From Triatoma infestans (Eukaryota; Arthropoda; Insecta; Hemiptera; Reduviidae): a stretch of 64,000 nt of DNA. Positions 9,847-21,061 of this stretch are shown piece after piece. Position numbers and translations under genes: made by a program. Each line of letters begins with the position of its first letter. Position 1 is the first letter of the stretch. Under the pieces are notes generated by a model. The model did not search any database, was not told the DNA's origin, and saw only the letters and a program-made list of their open reading frames with translations. The stretch spans positions 1 through 64,000 of the forward strand of contig JAAEAF010001990.1 in assembly GCA_011037195.1 (NCBI GenBank), in the 5' to 3' direction.

Positions 9847-11027
9847 AAAGTGGAATCATGGGCCTCAAAATGTACACTATATGAGTCGACCGTGGAAAGT
9901 GTACTCTTGTATTTGGCGGAAATCTGGGCTGGTCAGTACGCTGATTATTTAGAAAGAGCCTTATATTTTATCAAAACTCAGTTAAGGCTTCCTAAACAAA
10001 CTACAAATTCTTACGTGAAAGTTGAGTCGGGTCTTTCACACATTAAGGTTAGAATTTTCCAGAGAATGCTCGGTTGGTGGCTTTCTTTATTAAACATGGA
10101 TGCTAATAGACTTCCCAATATTTGTTACCTCAGATTGGGAGAGTTGTAAGATAATTACCTTCTAACTGGGTAACCCAGCTTAGAATTTGCTTATCTTCTA
10201 TTAATTTTGATTTCTTATTAAACTCCCAAAATGTAGCAATGATTATTTATCATAAAACTAATATGATTGAAAGTTTTAAGAACAATTGTTTCTCTCAGGA
10301 CATAAATTTTGTATTAAATTCTAACTATAATACATATTTTAGGCATATCAGTGCGCTTAATAGCACTGCGGAAAATTATTTGCAGTTACTTTGCAATAGT
10401 GAAAAAATTAAAGTGTTAGCACAAATTCGTATGGTAAATAAAAAATTTTCAAGAATAATTATAAGAAATGGAAAGTACCAATTCTTCCCAGATGAACATT
10501 GTAAACTGTGTTTCAAGGAGAAAGATGATATTATGCATTGGTTATTACGTTGTCCTTGTTATGCCAATTTGAGGGATAATTACATAGTCAAATATTTCAC
10601 ATCTAATTTAAGTTCTGATGTAGAAAAGATGTCTGATCTTTTAAGCATAGGAGATTATAATAAATTAAATAACTTATTTATTTTCATTATTGATTCTCTT
10701 AAGATCAGATCATCGTCACTAAATTGATTAAATATTTCTATATGATGGAAACACTCTCCTAATGGTGACTTATATAAGTTATAAGTTTGTAAAATTGAAT
10801 TTTGTGTTATTTTATATAATTTTATTTGTCTTTTGTTATGTGACATAAATTTTATGGAATGTTGTAAGATTTAATTTTCACTCTACAGAAGAAGAGCTAT
10901 GTTCTTTTAGTTATATTATTATTATTATTATTATTTTTCCGCACCAGTTCAGTATGAAAATTATGTATCATAACCCACTCTTTGCCATAAAGTGTATGTA
11001 TCTTTTGTGCAAATAAAGTTTTGATTG
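9847..11027 (+). mobile_element. 5'-truncated LINE with 14-bp target duplication
   Basis: Flanked by exact copies of atatttcgacttat at 9833-9846 and 11028-11041. The element is 1181 bp and ends in aataaagttttgattg without a poly(A) run. It interrupts the older Penelope-like frame, so it is the younger insertion. Its coding remnant resembles the LINEs at 15541-16440 and 35286-36258. Confidence 0.85.
9850..10727 (+). pseudogene. LINE ORF2 C-terminal remnant
   Basis: Two open segments (to 10149 and 10239-10727) separated by stops. The first has the region after the RT domain: ESTVESVLLYLAEIW, LERALYFIKTQLRLPK. The second has CKLCFKEKDDIMHWLLRCPC, a cysteine/histidine motif common at LINE ORF2 ends. 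No RT catalytic motifs are present because of 5' truncation. The clade is not certain. Confidence 0.65.
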
Positions 11028-11045
11028 ATATTTCGACTTATTCTA

Positions 11046-11465
11046 TTATGTCAAGTCGTCGTCCTTTGAGGTCTGGATGTATTAGTTTCATCGTGGTGAT
11101 GATGTTATCGTGTTTGTGTTTAGGTGATTGGCATAATTTGAGGTAACTTTGTTGTACTTGTATGAACTGATGTGTTCGGCAAATCGTTCCCTGATATTTC
11201 TGCCTGTCTGCCCCACGTAAATGTTATTACAGTTCGGGCATTTCAAGTCGTAAACCCAACTGCTGTCTAATATGTCAGTGAGCTCAGTACAAGGGCGTAT
11301 TTTGTTATCTAATTCATTGTTTGTTCTGAAAGATGTCTAAATGCCCAGTTTTTTGAACAATTTGTGAGTTTGTACGTGGCTTCCAATTAATGTGAATGTG
11401 GCAAATTTGTCTGCTGTTTCTTTGTCAGTCCTATTTTGGTGGCATGATTCTTTTTTGAGGAGTTT
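11046..11465 (-). pseudogene. Penelope-like GIY-YIG endonuclease remnant, minus copy
   Basis: Minus-strand translation shows the linker (KLFKKLGI, stop, TSFRTNNELD) and the GIY-YIG domain: VYDLKCPNCNNIYVGQTGR and a following RERFAEH helix. The CxxC pair before the YVG motif is typical of Penelope-like elements. An in-frame stop sits in the linker and another after the domain. The C-terminal end continues at 9832-9700, beyond the inserted LINE. Confidence 0.7.
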
Positions 11466-11499
11466 ATTAACGATATTCGCATTGTACTAACGATATTCG

Positions 11500-11846
11500 G
11501 GTTTACGAGTTGAAATGCCCGGACTGAATAACATTTACGTGGGGCAACAGGCAGAAAATCAAGGGACGATTTACCGAATACATCAGATCATACAAGTACA
11601 ACAAAGTTGACTCAAAGTATGGCAATCACCTAACCACAAATGCGATGACATCCAACCACGATGAAACCAATACATCACGACCACAAAGGACGACGACTTG
11701 ACATAATAGAACAACTCGAAATATATAAACACAAGACGAACAGAAAAATTTGCCAGAGAACTATTATTCAAAACATTCTTACGACAACAGCAATAGAAAA
11801 CGCAATTAACAGTATAAATAGTATAGTACTAGACCAAATAGTTCTT
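11500..11846 (+). pseudogene. Penelope-like GIY-YIG endonuclease remnant, plus copy
   Basis: Inverted sister of the minus copy. It keeps VYELKCPD, then a small deletion shifts the frame before the IYVG motif (read as FTWG). RFTEYIRSYKYNK follows, then stops. It was degraded independently of its sister. Confidence 0.65.
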
Positions 11847-12598
11847 AAGTGATAAAATAAAACAAAAACAAAAAAGCAGATCTGCTAATTTGTAAGTCTG
11901 TACATACGAAACAAAACAGGTTTAAGTGTGTACACTTGTGAATGATGCTTGCAGGTCAAGAGAATAGAATGTTCATGTGGATTGTTCGTTACATTAAGGT
12001 TGGAAAACATACTTGTATAATAATTTTTCAATGATATGTCTGTATTTGAACTCGTTAGGTTCAGACCTGTAAAAGGAACCCACATTTAAGTGTGCGTGCG
12101 TTCATGGTTTATGCGAATGTGTGTGAAAGGTGAAATGTTGAGTGGATTGCATAATTATAAAAAACCATATTTAGGTACACATGCGTGTGTGGATGGCGTA
12201 TGTGAATTGTCAAGGGTGAAATGCAAAATATGTTTATTGTCATCAAACAACCTGCTTGATCGTTTATTTGTTTTATTTGTTATTGTTTTAATCGTTTAAT
12301 TTTAGTTATGTTAATTTTAATCGTTATTTAATTTAATTTTAAATTTATTTGTTGATTAGTTAATTGTAAAGTGAATCTCCCTCCAACAACATAGTTTAAA
12401 ATTAGACCCTCCCCCACGTGTTGTTTCCATTTTAAGAAAAATTTGCCCTTTTAACAACCCAAACACGTGTACCTTTTTTCCACTCAGCTATCATCACCAT
12501 ACCCTTCTTGACCCAGTTTAAGAGTTTAGTTTTTTAAATACAATTAAAAAGACTAGTCAGTTTGTAAACTGAATTTGCTCTGTGTAAGTCTGTGTTTC

Positions 12599-12640
12599 GC
12601 ATCCTGAAGATGGGCGAACGCCCGAAAACGGTGCATAACC
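12599..12640 (+). ncRNA. Hammerhead-like motif, family P3, mutated cleavage site
   Basis: GCATC, CTGAAGA, stem GGGC/GCCC and GAAA are kept, but the stem III/cleavage segment reads ACGGTGC in place of CGGTC, so GUC is lost. Confidence 0.4.
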
Positions 12641-12680
12641 ACAGAATGAAGTAGGTTATCACGGAAAATGTCTCTGATGC

Positions 12681-13329
12681 ATAATATCAAACACTGAAAA
12701 CTGTAATGTAATGCCAGTGTGAAAATGAAGTTTGCCAAACAGTTCTTTTAATTAACAATATATCATACTAAGAATTCAAAGTAAGCTTGACATAACATAA
12801 TATAAAAATCTCATCTAATAAGCTGTTATAATCTCCCCTAGCCGCTAATAGGGACAGAACTCTTATAGCGTCAAGTTAGTTAGGAATATAAGTTAGTTCT
12901 TAGGAAATCGCACCAGATTACTCAGAGCCCAGCTGAAATGATTTCTTCCCGGAAAATGTATGAAATAAAAGTGATAGGTTTTATAATTATATGCAGTTAG
13001 TATTGCAAGTTAAAGGGACGCGTTAAGGAAAAATTCATAAAAAAAAAAAAAGGACACGCACAGAAACTAATTCTACTATCATATGGGCATTTGCGTTCAA
13101 TCAAGTTTATTCACACTCGGAATTTTAGCAATGCTCCTTAATACTATTTACTTAGTTGAAACATACACACTAAGTAAATCTTAGTTAAATCTTAATTGGA
13201 AACATACACCTTGGAGCAAATCTTAATTGGTTGCAGCTCCCACAGTTCGCACCAAAAATCAATGTTCCTGTAAAGTGTTTCTAAAGGAAAGTAATTAATT
13301 ATATAGCAAATTAAACATATAGCAAAAAT
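12681..13329. other. AT-rich sequence, M-repeat traces
   Basis: Short traces of the M-repeat (aaataaaagtgatagg near 12966) and otherwise nothing recognised. Confidence 0.4.
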
Positions 13330-13559
13330 ATACTTAATAACTAAAGGATATGAAGATAACATATTGGATATTGATTATGACCATAAAGTTCACTTCAAAA
13401 ATTAGATTCATCCTGGTGATACAATTCGGATATCTCAAATAAACACATCTCCTTCAGAAAACTGTTTTGAGATTTACATAGATGGCAGCAAGAAAGCAGG
13501 AAATGTTGGTTGCGCTTTTCTAGTTTATTTTCTAAGATAAAGTAATTCATCAAGAAAAA

Positions 13560-14615
13560 TTTGAATTGGATGCTTCTTACTCTAATAACCAGGCCGAACA
13601 GCTTGCCATTGTAATGACATGGAAAGTCATACCAATGTCAAAGTGGTTCCAGCCAGCTGCTATCTTAACAAAGAATGGCAGTAATAAAAGAGCAATTTAT
13701 AACCAGCGACCTAGCAGGCCGCCGTCTTCAAGACAGTGCCGGCCAAACAAACAACAAAGCCCTTTCAATTCTTTACATCAAAGCAAGCATCGATAAGGTT
13801 GGCCACTGACCTAAATAAGGTCAGCAAACTACGAAGGTCGCACACTAGGACAGATGTCTTGGTGTGAGTGTGGCCAACACCGATATATAAACTCTATCAT
13901 ATACAACGAAAGCATTATTATATTTTATACGACGATACGAGCACGTCCATATACACGAGCAGCAGTTTACGCGACTATACACAGTTTCATTTAAACTTAT
14001 TATCTTTTAGTAGTGCATCTTAGTTCGTTTATTTTATCATTCTAATTTATTACTTATTTATCTTCTATTTAATCCTAAGTATTTTGCTAGTTATTAGTTA
14101 CCATTTATACGTTAAAATTATTGTTAAAATGCAGTTTATTTTTATAAAATCCGTATTAATAATTCGATGCACTAACTTCCAAAATCTCTCAACTAACTTT
14201 CGCCCTCTTCAAGACATCTACTACATCAGGAATCACATCAAACGATTCCATTACACCATATTAAAAAGTCTAGAATGGATGGCAGATGCAGTTTATAGGT
14301 ACTCATCTAAGATATGCACTACGTATTATGACTGATAGTCAGGTAACTCTCTCTTTTGTTGATGATCCTGGCAATCATGGATTCATTATAGAGATGATTC
14401 GCAGGCAGCTGAAAACGTTAGCAGATTTAGGAGTTAAGGTAATATTTTCCAAGGTCAAGGCACATCATGGCTTGGCAGGAAATGAGGAGGCTGATTTATT
14501 GGCTAAACAAGCGACGATGGATAAAGACTTGGATATAAGTTACCATAGAATTCCATATTCCTACCTGAAAACTAAAGCTTTGGAAGAATCTCTTAAAGAA
14601 TGGGATATATTTTGA
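13560..14615 (+). pseudogene. LINE RNase H domain, split by an insertion
   Basis: The four acidic positions of RNase H can be assigned: D of YIDGS, E of QAEQLA, D of TDSQ, D of EEADLLA. The second and third are separated by about 640 bp of unrelated sequence (about 13636-14280), which contains gatatataaac and ends with a gag-like leader; it may be an LTR fragment. The segment 14286-14615 is open for 109 codons. Confidence 0.6.
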
Positions 14616-15223
14616 CAGCAGTCAACTAAAGGAAGGCATACTTGTAGATTTTTCTCTTGAGTTAAACACAGGGTTAAGTACAGTTTTATCAACATCACCA
14701 ATTCACTTACTGCATTTCTGTCAAATCATGGTCCGTCTAACTGCTACCTCAATAGATTTCATTTAAGAGCCAATCCATTTTGTCCCTGTTCACCGTATAA
14801 AATCCAAGATTTTCATCACATACTACACGATTGTCCACTACATGAACTACAGAGATCCAAACTGATAGAATCTATTGTCTGGAAGGGATGCAGCTGGCCA
14901 CTCCCAGATTTTGAATTAATTAGGGAAGAGAACACTGACAGCTTCGAAATTTTTACTCACAAAAAAATCAATAAATTAAAAGTGTTAAATAAAAATTAAT
15001 AAAGTGTTAAATATTTTAGTTCTCGCCTGTTAAACTTTTGTATTTTCTTTTGTCTGATTTTCTGTTTTCTGAAGCAGTTTCATTTCTATTTTAATTATGT
15101 ACATTAATTTCTCTATTTTTGTTTCTTTTATTTTGTTTATTGTCTCATTCTTTTAATTTATCTTTGACTTGTTAATAGCTAATTATATTACATGTAATAT
15201 CGATTGATGAGACATGTAGATTT

Positions 15224-15226
15224 CAT

Positions 15227-15267
<41 letters not shown>
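15224..15267 (+). repeat. (TAA)n microsatellite, LINE tail
   Basis: Uninterrupted TAA repeat that forms the 3' end of the preceding LINE. Confidence 0.85.
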
Positions 15268-15540
15268 CATAAAAGGAAAGTAATAGGCGTTTTTATATGC
15301 AGTGTTTGTACGAAGTTTAAACAAATTCGTTCGAACCATATTTATGGAAATCGCGAATAATTGATAAATCATTCTCAGCCTCTTTTTTTGGTTGTCGGGT
15401 TTTGTAAGCTTCCTGTGACTTTTCCATTTTGGAACACGCACCGCAAACAATTCGCTAGAAACTTTTCTTTTTATTCTCAAATTATAGATTTCTATGGAAA
15501 TTCAATTTCCAAAATTTATGATGATTGCGATTCATCCTTT

Positions 15541-16440
15541 TATAATAATATAATAATAATATAGTTTATTAAAAAACACAAAATAAACATTTCTACAGCA
15601 AAACTGAAAACACAAGTATATACGGCTTGGGAAACCCGTCAGCCGGAGGTTGATGTAAAACAAAACCAATTTAAATCCTAATACAAATGAACCAAGAACT
15701 TCATATTACTAAAAACAATAAGTAACATCAATCAAAATGTAATAAATGCCAAAAGTAAATAAATTACTAATTTAATTTAAGGAATTAATGCCGTTAATTA
15801 AATGGAAAAATAAACTTTTATCAATATTACATAATCCAAAGAATAGTATAAAAACAACAAAAACTTATGATACATAAATAAATTATAATAATACCAAATT
15901 AAGTTTACATGATGAAAATTAACAACAATCAGAAATTAAATTCGTGCACCAACTGAAAACGGTAGCGTCAAGCAGACCTGGCGAAATTTATGAGACCATG
16001 ATAGTCCAGAGCATTTAAATAATCTCTCAGTGAACTCACAGCAAGGGTACGGACACCCAATAACGTAATCGAAATTCCGTCAGTATAGGGCAGACTGCAA
16101 GAAAGTGAACGATACCTTCTCTAGCATTTAAATTGCATAAAGAACACGTCTGGACATCCCTCTCCAGCCAAGGAGTGTGATTCAGGTATAAAAGTTCACC
16201 TCTTAGATTAAAAAATCCAACTGTCCATAATGTGAAAACCTAACGGATGCTCTAGCCAACGCTATAACTTCCTCCCGATGAACCGTTCTAATCCTGACTA
16301 TCAAGCTGCCAGCTGATCTCTCCAACACTCCCAGTCATTAATAGAGGGGCTAAACACACAGTCATATTTCTCTGCCAACCTTATCCAACTACCAAACCAA
16401 TAGGCGTTCTGTTTGATTACTTCCACCGCCAAAATTAAAG
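15541..16440 (-). mobile_element. LINE 3' part, minus strand
   Basis: Minus strand: VIKQNAYWFGSWIRLAEKYD and DWECWRDQL, then after a stop CSLCNLNAREGIVHFLAVCP (a terminal cysteine/histidine motif), a 3' UTR of about 550 bp and a TATTA-type tail at 15541-15563. Related to 640-1010, 9847-11027 and 35286-36258. Degenerate. Confidence 0.65.
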
Positions 16441-17639
16441 ATAAAAGGTTATAAAGAAAAAAAAATATTTTTTTAAAAATAAATGAAATCATAATTAAAC
16501 ATAATGAGCGGGCATTGGATAAAAAAAAATAATAATAATATTAACAATTAATGATAAAATAAAGATGACACAATGCCAAATTCTCATTTATTATGAATGA
16601 CCTGGTATTCAAAACAATGGGTAAAGAAATAATATCTATTTGAATGGTCGTTAAATTTAATTATAAATAACATTATCCAATCAACAGTTTGGAAAAGAGA
16701 TGACAATAAATAATGTTTATCTAATTGAGGGAAGTTCTCCATGTTTTCGCCGCATTTAGATTATAAAGAGTGCACATTTTTTTCTTTGCAATTAATTATT
16801 ACCACAATGTTTACTTCAAATTCTTATTACCTTACCACTTGGAAATATTAATTGACTAGTTAGTCTTATTTTATCAATATAACAATTATAATTACTTGTT
16901 CCAAAAAACCTAATTGATTTAATGGATCTCGTGAAGTACGTGATAGATAATTTATTTGTTTAAACTTAAAAGTTTTTACAAATAGAGATGGGTCAGTACA
17001 ATAAATTACAAAAATAAAAAATAAATAGAATACAAAATCAAGGTAAAATAAAACATAACTCATTCAGTTTATAAAAATGAAACAAACTACAAAAAAATAA
17101 ATTAAAAGAAATTAAATATGTTACCTAATTATATATTAAATAAATAAATCAGACACTTCATCGGAAACAAAAGTAAACAGAAAAGAATAATTCTGGACAA
17201 TGCTAATACTGGCAAGAAAATAAATATACATAAAACTTGAACTATAAATGAACATTTATGGTAAATCAAATGAAACAAATAACAGGGAATCCATTAATTT
17301 ATGTTTCCTTAGTGACATGCCGTGTAGAAAGTAATTGTAAATGTTGTTCAGTTTTGAATGTGATGAAGATCGCTTAATAGTGAGCTAACTTGCAAGTATA
17401 TCAATCTTAAATGATTCAAGATAGGGCAATTAAGTAAAATATGGTTCAACGATTCTGGTGCTCTGTTTCATAAAATATAATATCATATGTCATATGTGTA
17501 TATGTTTCATATGTCATATCTCACTAGCCAGAATCGAGTAGTATCTACCAGAGACAGAAAATCTTAACAAGTTGTCTGAAGACAATCGGATTTGGCATAG
17601 AAAATTTAATTTTTTTTTTAATTAATTCTAAGTCGGAGG
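16441..17639. other. AT-rich intron 1 sequence of gene B, nothing recognised
   Basis: No coding or transposon signal beyond simple A/T-rich stretches and a short tcatatgtcatat-type palindrome near 17482-17520. Confidence 0.5.
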
Positions 17640-18898
17640 CAAAGAGCCAAAGGTTCGAGGGAGTATTTTTACTCACATAGGGCGAAACTTCCCTATGTTT
17701 CTCGAGACGGCTATTCCGTCGCGGAACCTCATTCTAGCACATCCAGCGCGTCCTCATCGCTGGCTCCGGAAACACCTGCGCTCCAGTTTCGTGCAAGCGT
17801 GGGAGACCAAGCTGGAGGGCGAACGCAGAAGAGAGCCTTCGGGCTATTTGAGAAACTAGCACTCCCACGTACCTCAGCTACAATTACAGATTAACAAGTG
17901 CAATGGTTTTCCCAATAGGAGTGTGAGTTGGTGGAAACTTTTCTGCCCTCTGTTGGGTCGTCATAATTTATGTGCGGCCTGAATCTCTTGCAGCGAATTC
18001 TTTTGCTGCGGAGCCTCCGTGGGAGTTCAACTACATCACTTACACCTAAACGCCTTAACATTATACACTTACACAATTACATTCTTACACGCCAGTGGCA
18101 CGTGCTGGTGCCACCCACATGTTTGCCGTGTGTGGATACCAGTGTCGTGGGGAAAGGAAGTTCTGGTGGTTGAGGGTGCAGGTTCACGCTAGAGGCAAGT
18201 TATCTCAGCGGGCCTTGCAGTCCAACACACTACTTGGTTCCGGACTCCGCTAAACAGGCGGCCAGAGCCTAACCCAGCTCTGGTCAATGGCTAGCGTAAA
18301 AACGCATGGGTGAGCTCCTGGATATTGTGGGCTTGGCTCACAATCCCTGGGCGCTATATCTTTGTAGTAGCTCTAGCCCTTTTTTATAGCGTCCCAAATT
18401 GTGAGGCTCCGTGGAGGGTGGAGAGCTACGGAGATGAATTTCTTTTACTTAATTTATGGATTTAAATAAAGTAGATTCGTCAGCCGAGGGCCCCTTAGAA
18501 GAGGGTGACCGGTGGTGGGGGAAACTCCTCTGTGCATCCAGGATCGGGGACAAGGGAACTGGAAAGCATTTCCAGAATGGAAAACCTGCTTCTGGAGTCG
18601 CTGCGGAGGACTCGTCCACCTGCGGAGATGAATGGCACATGGTGGAAAGAAGCGAGGTAATTCTGCGTCGGCCACGGCTATTGCGAATTCCTCTGCGAAG
18701 GTAAAGGAAGCTAAGTCGACTTCTGGTAAGGTATCCAAGGAAAGTGAGTAGAAGAATAAACTTAGTGGGAGATACAGGCAAAGGCGTGCGAAGAGCATGA
18801 GATCCACTCAACCTGCACCAGACGAGGATATACCTATTGGGGCTCAAAAAAGATCTAGAACCCCGCGGGACACACCGCCTGGAATCCAGCCGGCAGGT
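17640..18898 (+). mobile_element. LINE 5' UTR and ORF1 (R1-like), 3' part missing
   Basis: GC-rich compared with its surroundings. A long leader (17640-18455) precedes an ORF1-like start at 18456 (MDLNKVDSSAEGPLEEGDRW). Later segments in another frame are basic and rich in Pro/Ser/Arg (QKRSRTPRDTPPGIQ near 18846). This is the 5' half only; the RT and 3' end are absent and the sequence passes directly into the LTR-like repeat near 18899. Loss of the 3' half is unusual for a LINE and implies a later deletion. R1 affinity is a guess from leader style. Confidence 0.5.
18456..18866 (+). pseudogene. LINE ORF1-like pseudogene
   Basis: Open from ATG at 18456 for 82 codons to a stop at 18704, then continued in another frame with one more stop at about 18750. 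The composition (acidic N-terminus, then Lys/Arg/Ser-rich) resembles gag-like ORF1 proteins of R1-type LINEs. No zinc knuckle is present in what remains. Confidence 0.4.
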
Positions 18899-19431
18899 AC
18901 GAGGGCGTAACGAAATAGAGAAGAGGTGCGGAAAAGGGAGAAGAGAATATTTCGTCGCAACGGATGACGCTATTGTAGGAGGGCTGATGGTGGTGCAACA
19001 GCCAGGCGCGGAAGGTGAGTGATTCTGACGATGATGGCGAGGAAAGACGAGTCTTGTGTCTCAAGGAGACAATGAATATTAATTTGAAGGCGAAAGGCGC
19101 GAATAACGTGAATAAATGTAAAAGGCGAACTTTACACTGGCAAACAGACACACAGATGTTAGCGTTTAGAGCACCAGAAGAAGAGTGTGTACACGGGCGG
19201 TGGCCGGCCTAGGCGATCGGAACTAGAGAGGGAAAACTTATGTCATGCTGATGCAATAACGGATGCAAGACCGGAAGGCAGCCCCTAAAATAACATAGCA
19301 AAAAAAAGAGGGTGGGAAGAAGACGGGAAAGAAGGGCTTAGTACTTCTAAGGAGGCGCCCACACGCACGGGCGGGCGCGCGCGCGTGGGGGAGTATTGTG
19401 CGTAGTAGTGTACGCACTCACTGATCCAACA
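18899..19431 (-). mobile_element. Solo LTR-like repeat, copy 2, truncated
   Basis: Homologous to 4320-4796, including gatgacgctattgtagga-type and GC-only tracts. The minus-strand start is TGTTGGATCAG at 19431. About 200 bp of its far end is missing at the junction with the LINE. Confidence 0.6.
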
Positions 19432-19514
19432 CCCAGTCTAAATTATTCATAATGATTTAATTATTTAGTATTATCACCACCACTCAAGTAAATTACATTT
19501 CAGTATTTATGTAT

Positions 19515-19590
19515 AACCAGGGGCTGTGGATAGCGCAGGGTTTGTCCCCTCTCCACAGATAAATAATAATAATCATAATAATAATGCGTA
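19515..19590 (+). mobile_element. Short LINE 3' end with TAA-type tail
   Basis: A short segment (ggggctgtggatagcgcagg) is followed by TAA-rich repeats, like the 3' ends at 43600-43655 and 53760-53840. Confidence 0.4.
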
Positions 19591-19987
19591 ACCTGAGAGT
19601 ATTTCAACTCTTATAGATTTATTTTAATAACTAGACCTTGCTATAAAAATAAATGTTTATAACAGATAAATGTCTCCATTATTGCACTCACTGTTTGATA
19701 ATGGAACCACTTATCTAAGTAAATTCAAGGGCACTTGTCGGCCACAAATATTTACAATTATCTTATGTATGATTTTGTTTTTTCGAAACTGTCCTATAAG
19801 TTTAGTTATGGATCTAGTACATACTGTAATATACTCCTAATATTAATTAATACTTTATAATAATAAATTTTACTTTAAATAACTTTAATATCCAAAATAT
19901 AGACTAGCCACTTAAATTATTTTCTCAGGGAACTTTAATTGGAAGAAAAGTAAAACTACCTTAACTAATCATTAGGCATATGTATTT

Positions 19988-20090
19988 TCCGTTAAAGCCT
20001 GCTACTTTTTGTGTGATGACCACACATAAAGAAACAAGCTAACCGGAAACTATTTCTGATGTTTTCCAGTTCTGTGGAACCAACCATAAC
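19988..20090. repeat. Small fold-back remnant of Penelope-type ends (P3)
   Basis: Inverted halves of family P3 (ttccgttaaagcctgct and a complement ending in tctgtggaacc). The hammerhead-like part has been lost. Confidence 0.45.
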
Positions 20091-20108
20091 ACCTTAACTA
20101 AGTTATTC

Positions 20109-20328
20109 GGGGAGGAAAGGGATTAGCTGAGTGGTAGCGTGCTGAGGTTAGAAACCTTCCATGTTCGGAGGTCCCAGGTTCGAGTCTAGCAGTAATGCCT
20201 TTAGATTTTCTCTTCTTAGGAGCCTGTATCTACAGCTCCCTTCTCGGTGATGGACAGTGCACTGATGAAGGCAACGGGGACACAATAGATCTTTCAGGTC
20301 GCAGTGCAATATCCTTTACAGCAATCTA
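20109..20328 (+). mobile_element. tRNA-headed SINE with 13-bp target duplication
   Basis: Flanked by aactaagttattc at 20096-20108 and 20329-20341. Head: A box ggattagctgagtggtagc, B box caggttcgagtc. The body includes ggtgatggacagtgcactg. Length 220 bp with no poly(A). The head does not fold as a complete tRNA with a matching acceptor stem. Confidence 0.8.
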
Positions 20329-20341
20329 AACTAAGTTATTC

Positions 20342-21061
20342 AAGACGTCGCCCATATTTATTTTTACTTTCTTTTACTGATATGTAGCAAGCAAGTAAGG
20401 CGAAGTAATGTCAAATTTTCGGAATTTTCGGAGCTTTCTCCGGAAATACCTGTTTTGAATGAATGAATGTTTGTGTGTATTTGTGAGAGAGAGAGAGAAA
20501 GAGATCACACACCTCAGAAAGGTAAATTTACTTTTCCTTTTACATACGAACATCGCACGCGTTATCTATAAAGTTATTTATAAAGTATTCAATGTTATCA
20601 GTTTAAGCTAAACAATTTTTCTTTGAAAAAGTGATTCCAGGGAGTCTGTGACTTAGACTTAAGTTTAAGCTCGGCCCCAATAGATTTCGTGAGGGCTGAA
20701 AAAGTCACATTGGTAAACCTTTGGATGTGGTGCAAACAACAATCTTAAACTACATCATCTGGAGTAATAAGTAAAGTGAGACTAATTAAGGATTGGAAAA
20801 AGTGCCAAGTGTGAAGACAGTTTGTCATTTAGATTGTAATAACTGCAGTAAGAAAAAGAGTTTTCTTATGGAATACTTGTTTAAAGATTCCTTTAGCTTA
20901 ATAATGAGTTTATCAGGATGAGTTTTTGCAGTGGAGGCTCTCGTAGGCGTCAAGAAACTGGGTTGGAACTTGCAACCAGATCACTAGTCAGATACGAGTA
21001 TAGTGATTTCTTCTGCATGTCTGTCAGACTTGCAATTAATCCTTTCGGGTGTAGTCAGTTG
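20342..21061. other. Unassigned, M-repeat trace
   Basis: A degraded M-repeat start (gaagtaatgtcaaattttcgg, then gtgtgtatttgtgagaga) at 20400-20510. The rest is not recognised. The open frame that enters the next LINE from 20918 is host sequence read through by chance. Confidence 0.4.

Larger units (their letters stand above)
9165..12680. mobile_element. Fold-back Penelope-like element composite (family P3 ends)
   Basis: Two inverted, incomplete copies of one Penelope-like element meet near 11470. The minus copy runs from 11465 to about 9247 and the plus copy from about 11490 to 12262; their non-coding parts match in reverse complement (for example 9580-9660 against 11880-11950). The outer edges carry family P3 ends: ttccgcagagctggaaagc at 9169 and the complementary block near 12680. 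The GIY-YIG remnants identify the element type. A later LINE at 9847-11027 splits the minus copy. Confidence 0.65.
13330..15270 (+). mobile_element. I-type LINE with RNase H, 3' part with (TAA)n tail
   Basis: The frame remnant starts with an RNase H N-terminal half (EIYIDGSKKAGNVGCAF near 13465, SNNQAEQLAI near 13580) and continues after an insertion with TDSQVTL and KVKAHHGLAGNEEADLLAK (14335-14515). A CPCSPYKIQDFHHILHDCPL motif follows near 14780. It ends in a TAA microsatellite at 15224-15267, the tail form used by I-clade LINEs. The element is old and frameshifted. Confidence 0.7.

Noticed and set aside
10655..10846. Minus-strand frame
   Set aside because: Shadow of the LINE 3' UTR.
20918..21061. 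N-terminal 48 codons of the RT frame
   Set aside because: They lie outside the LINE target duplication and are host sequence, so not part of the protein.
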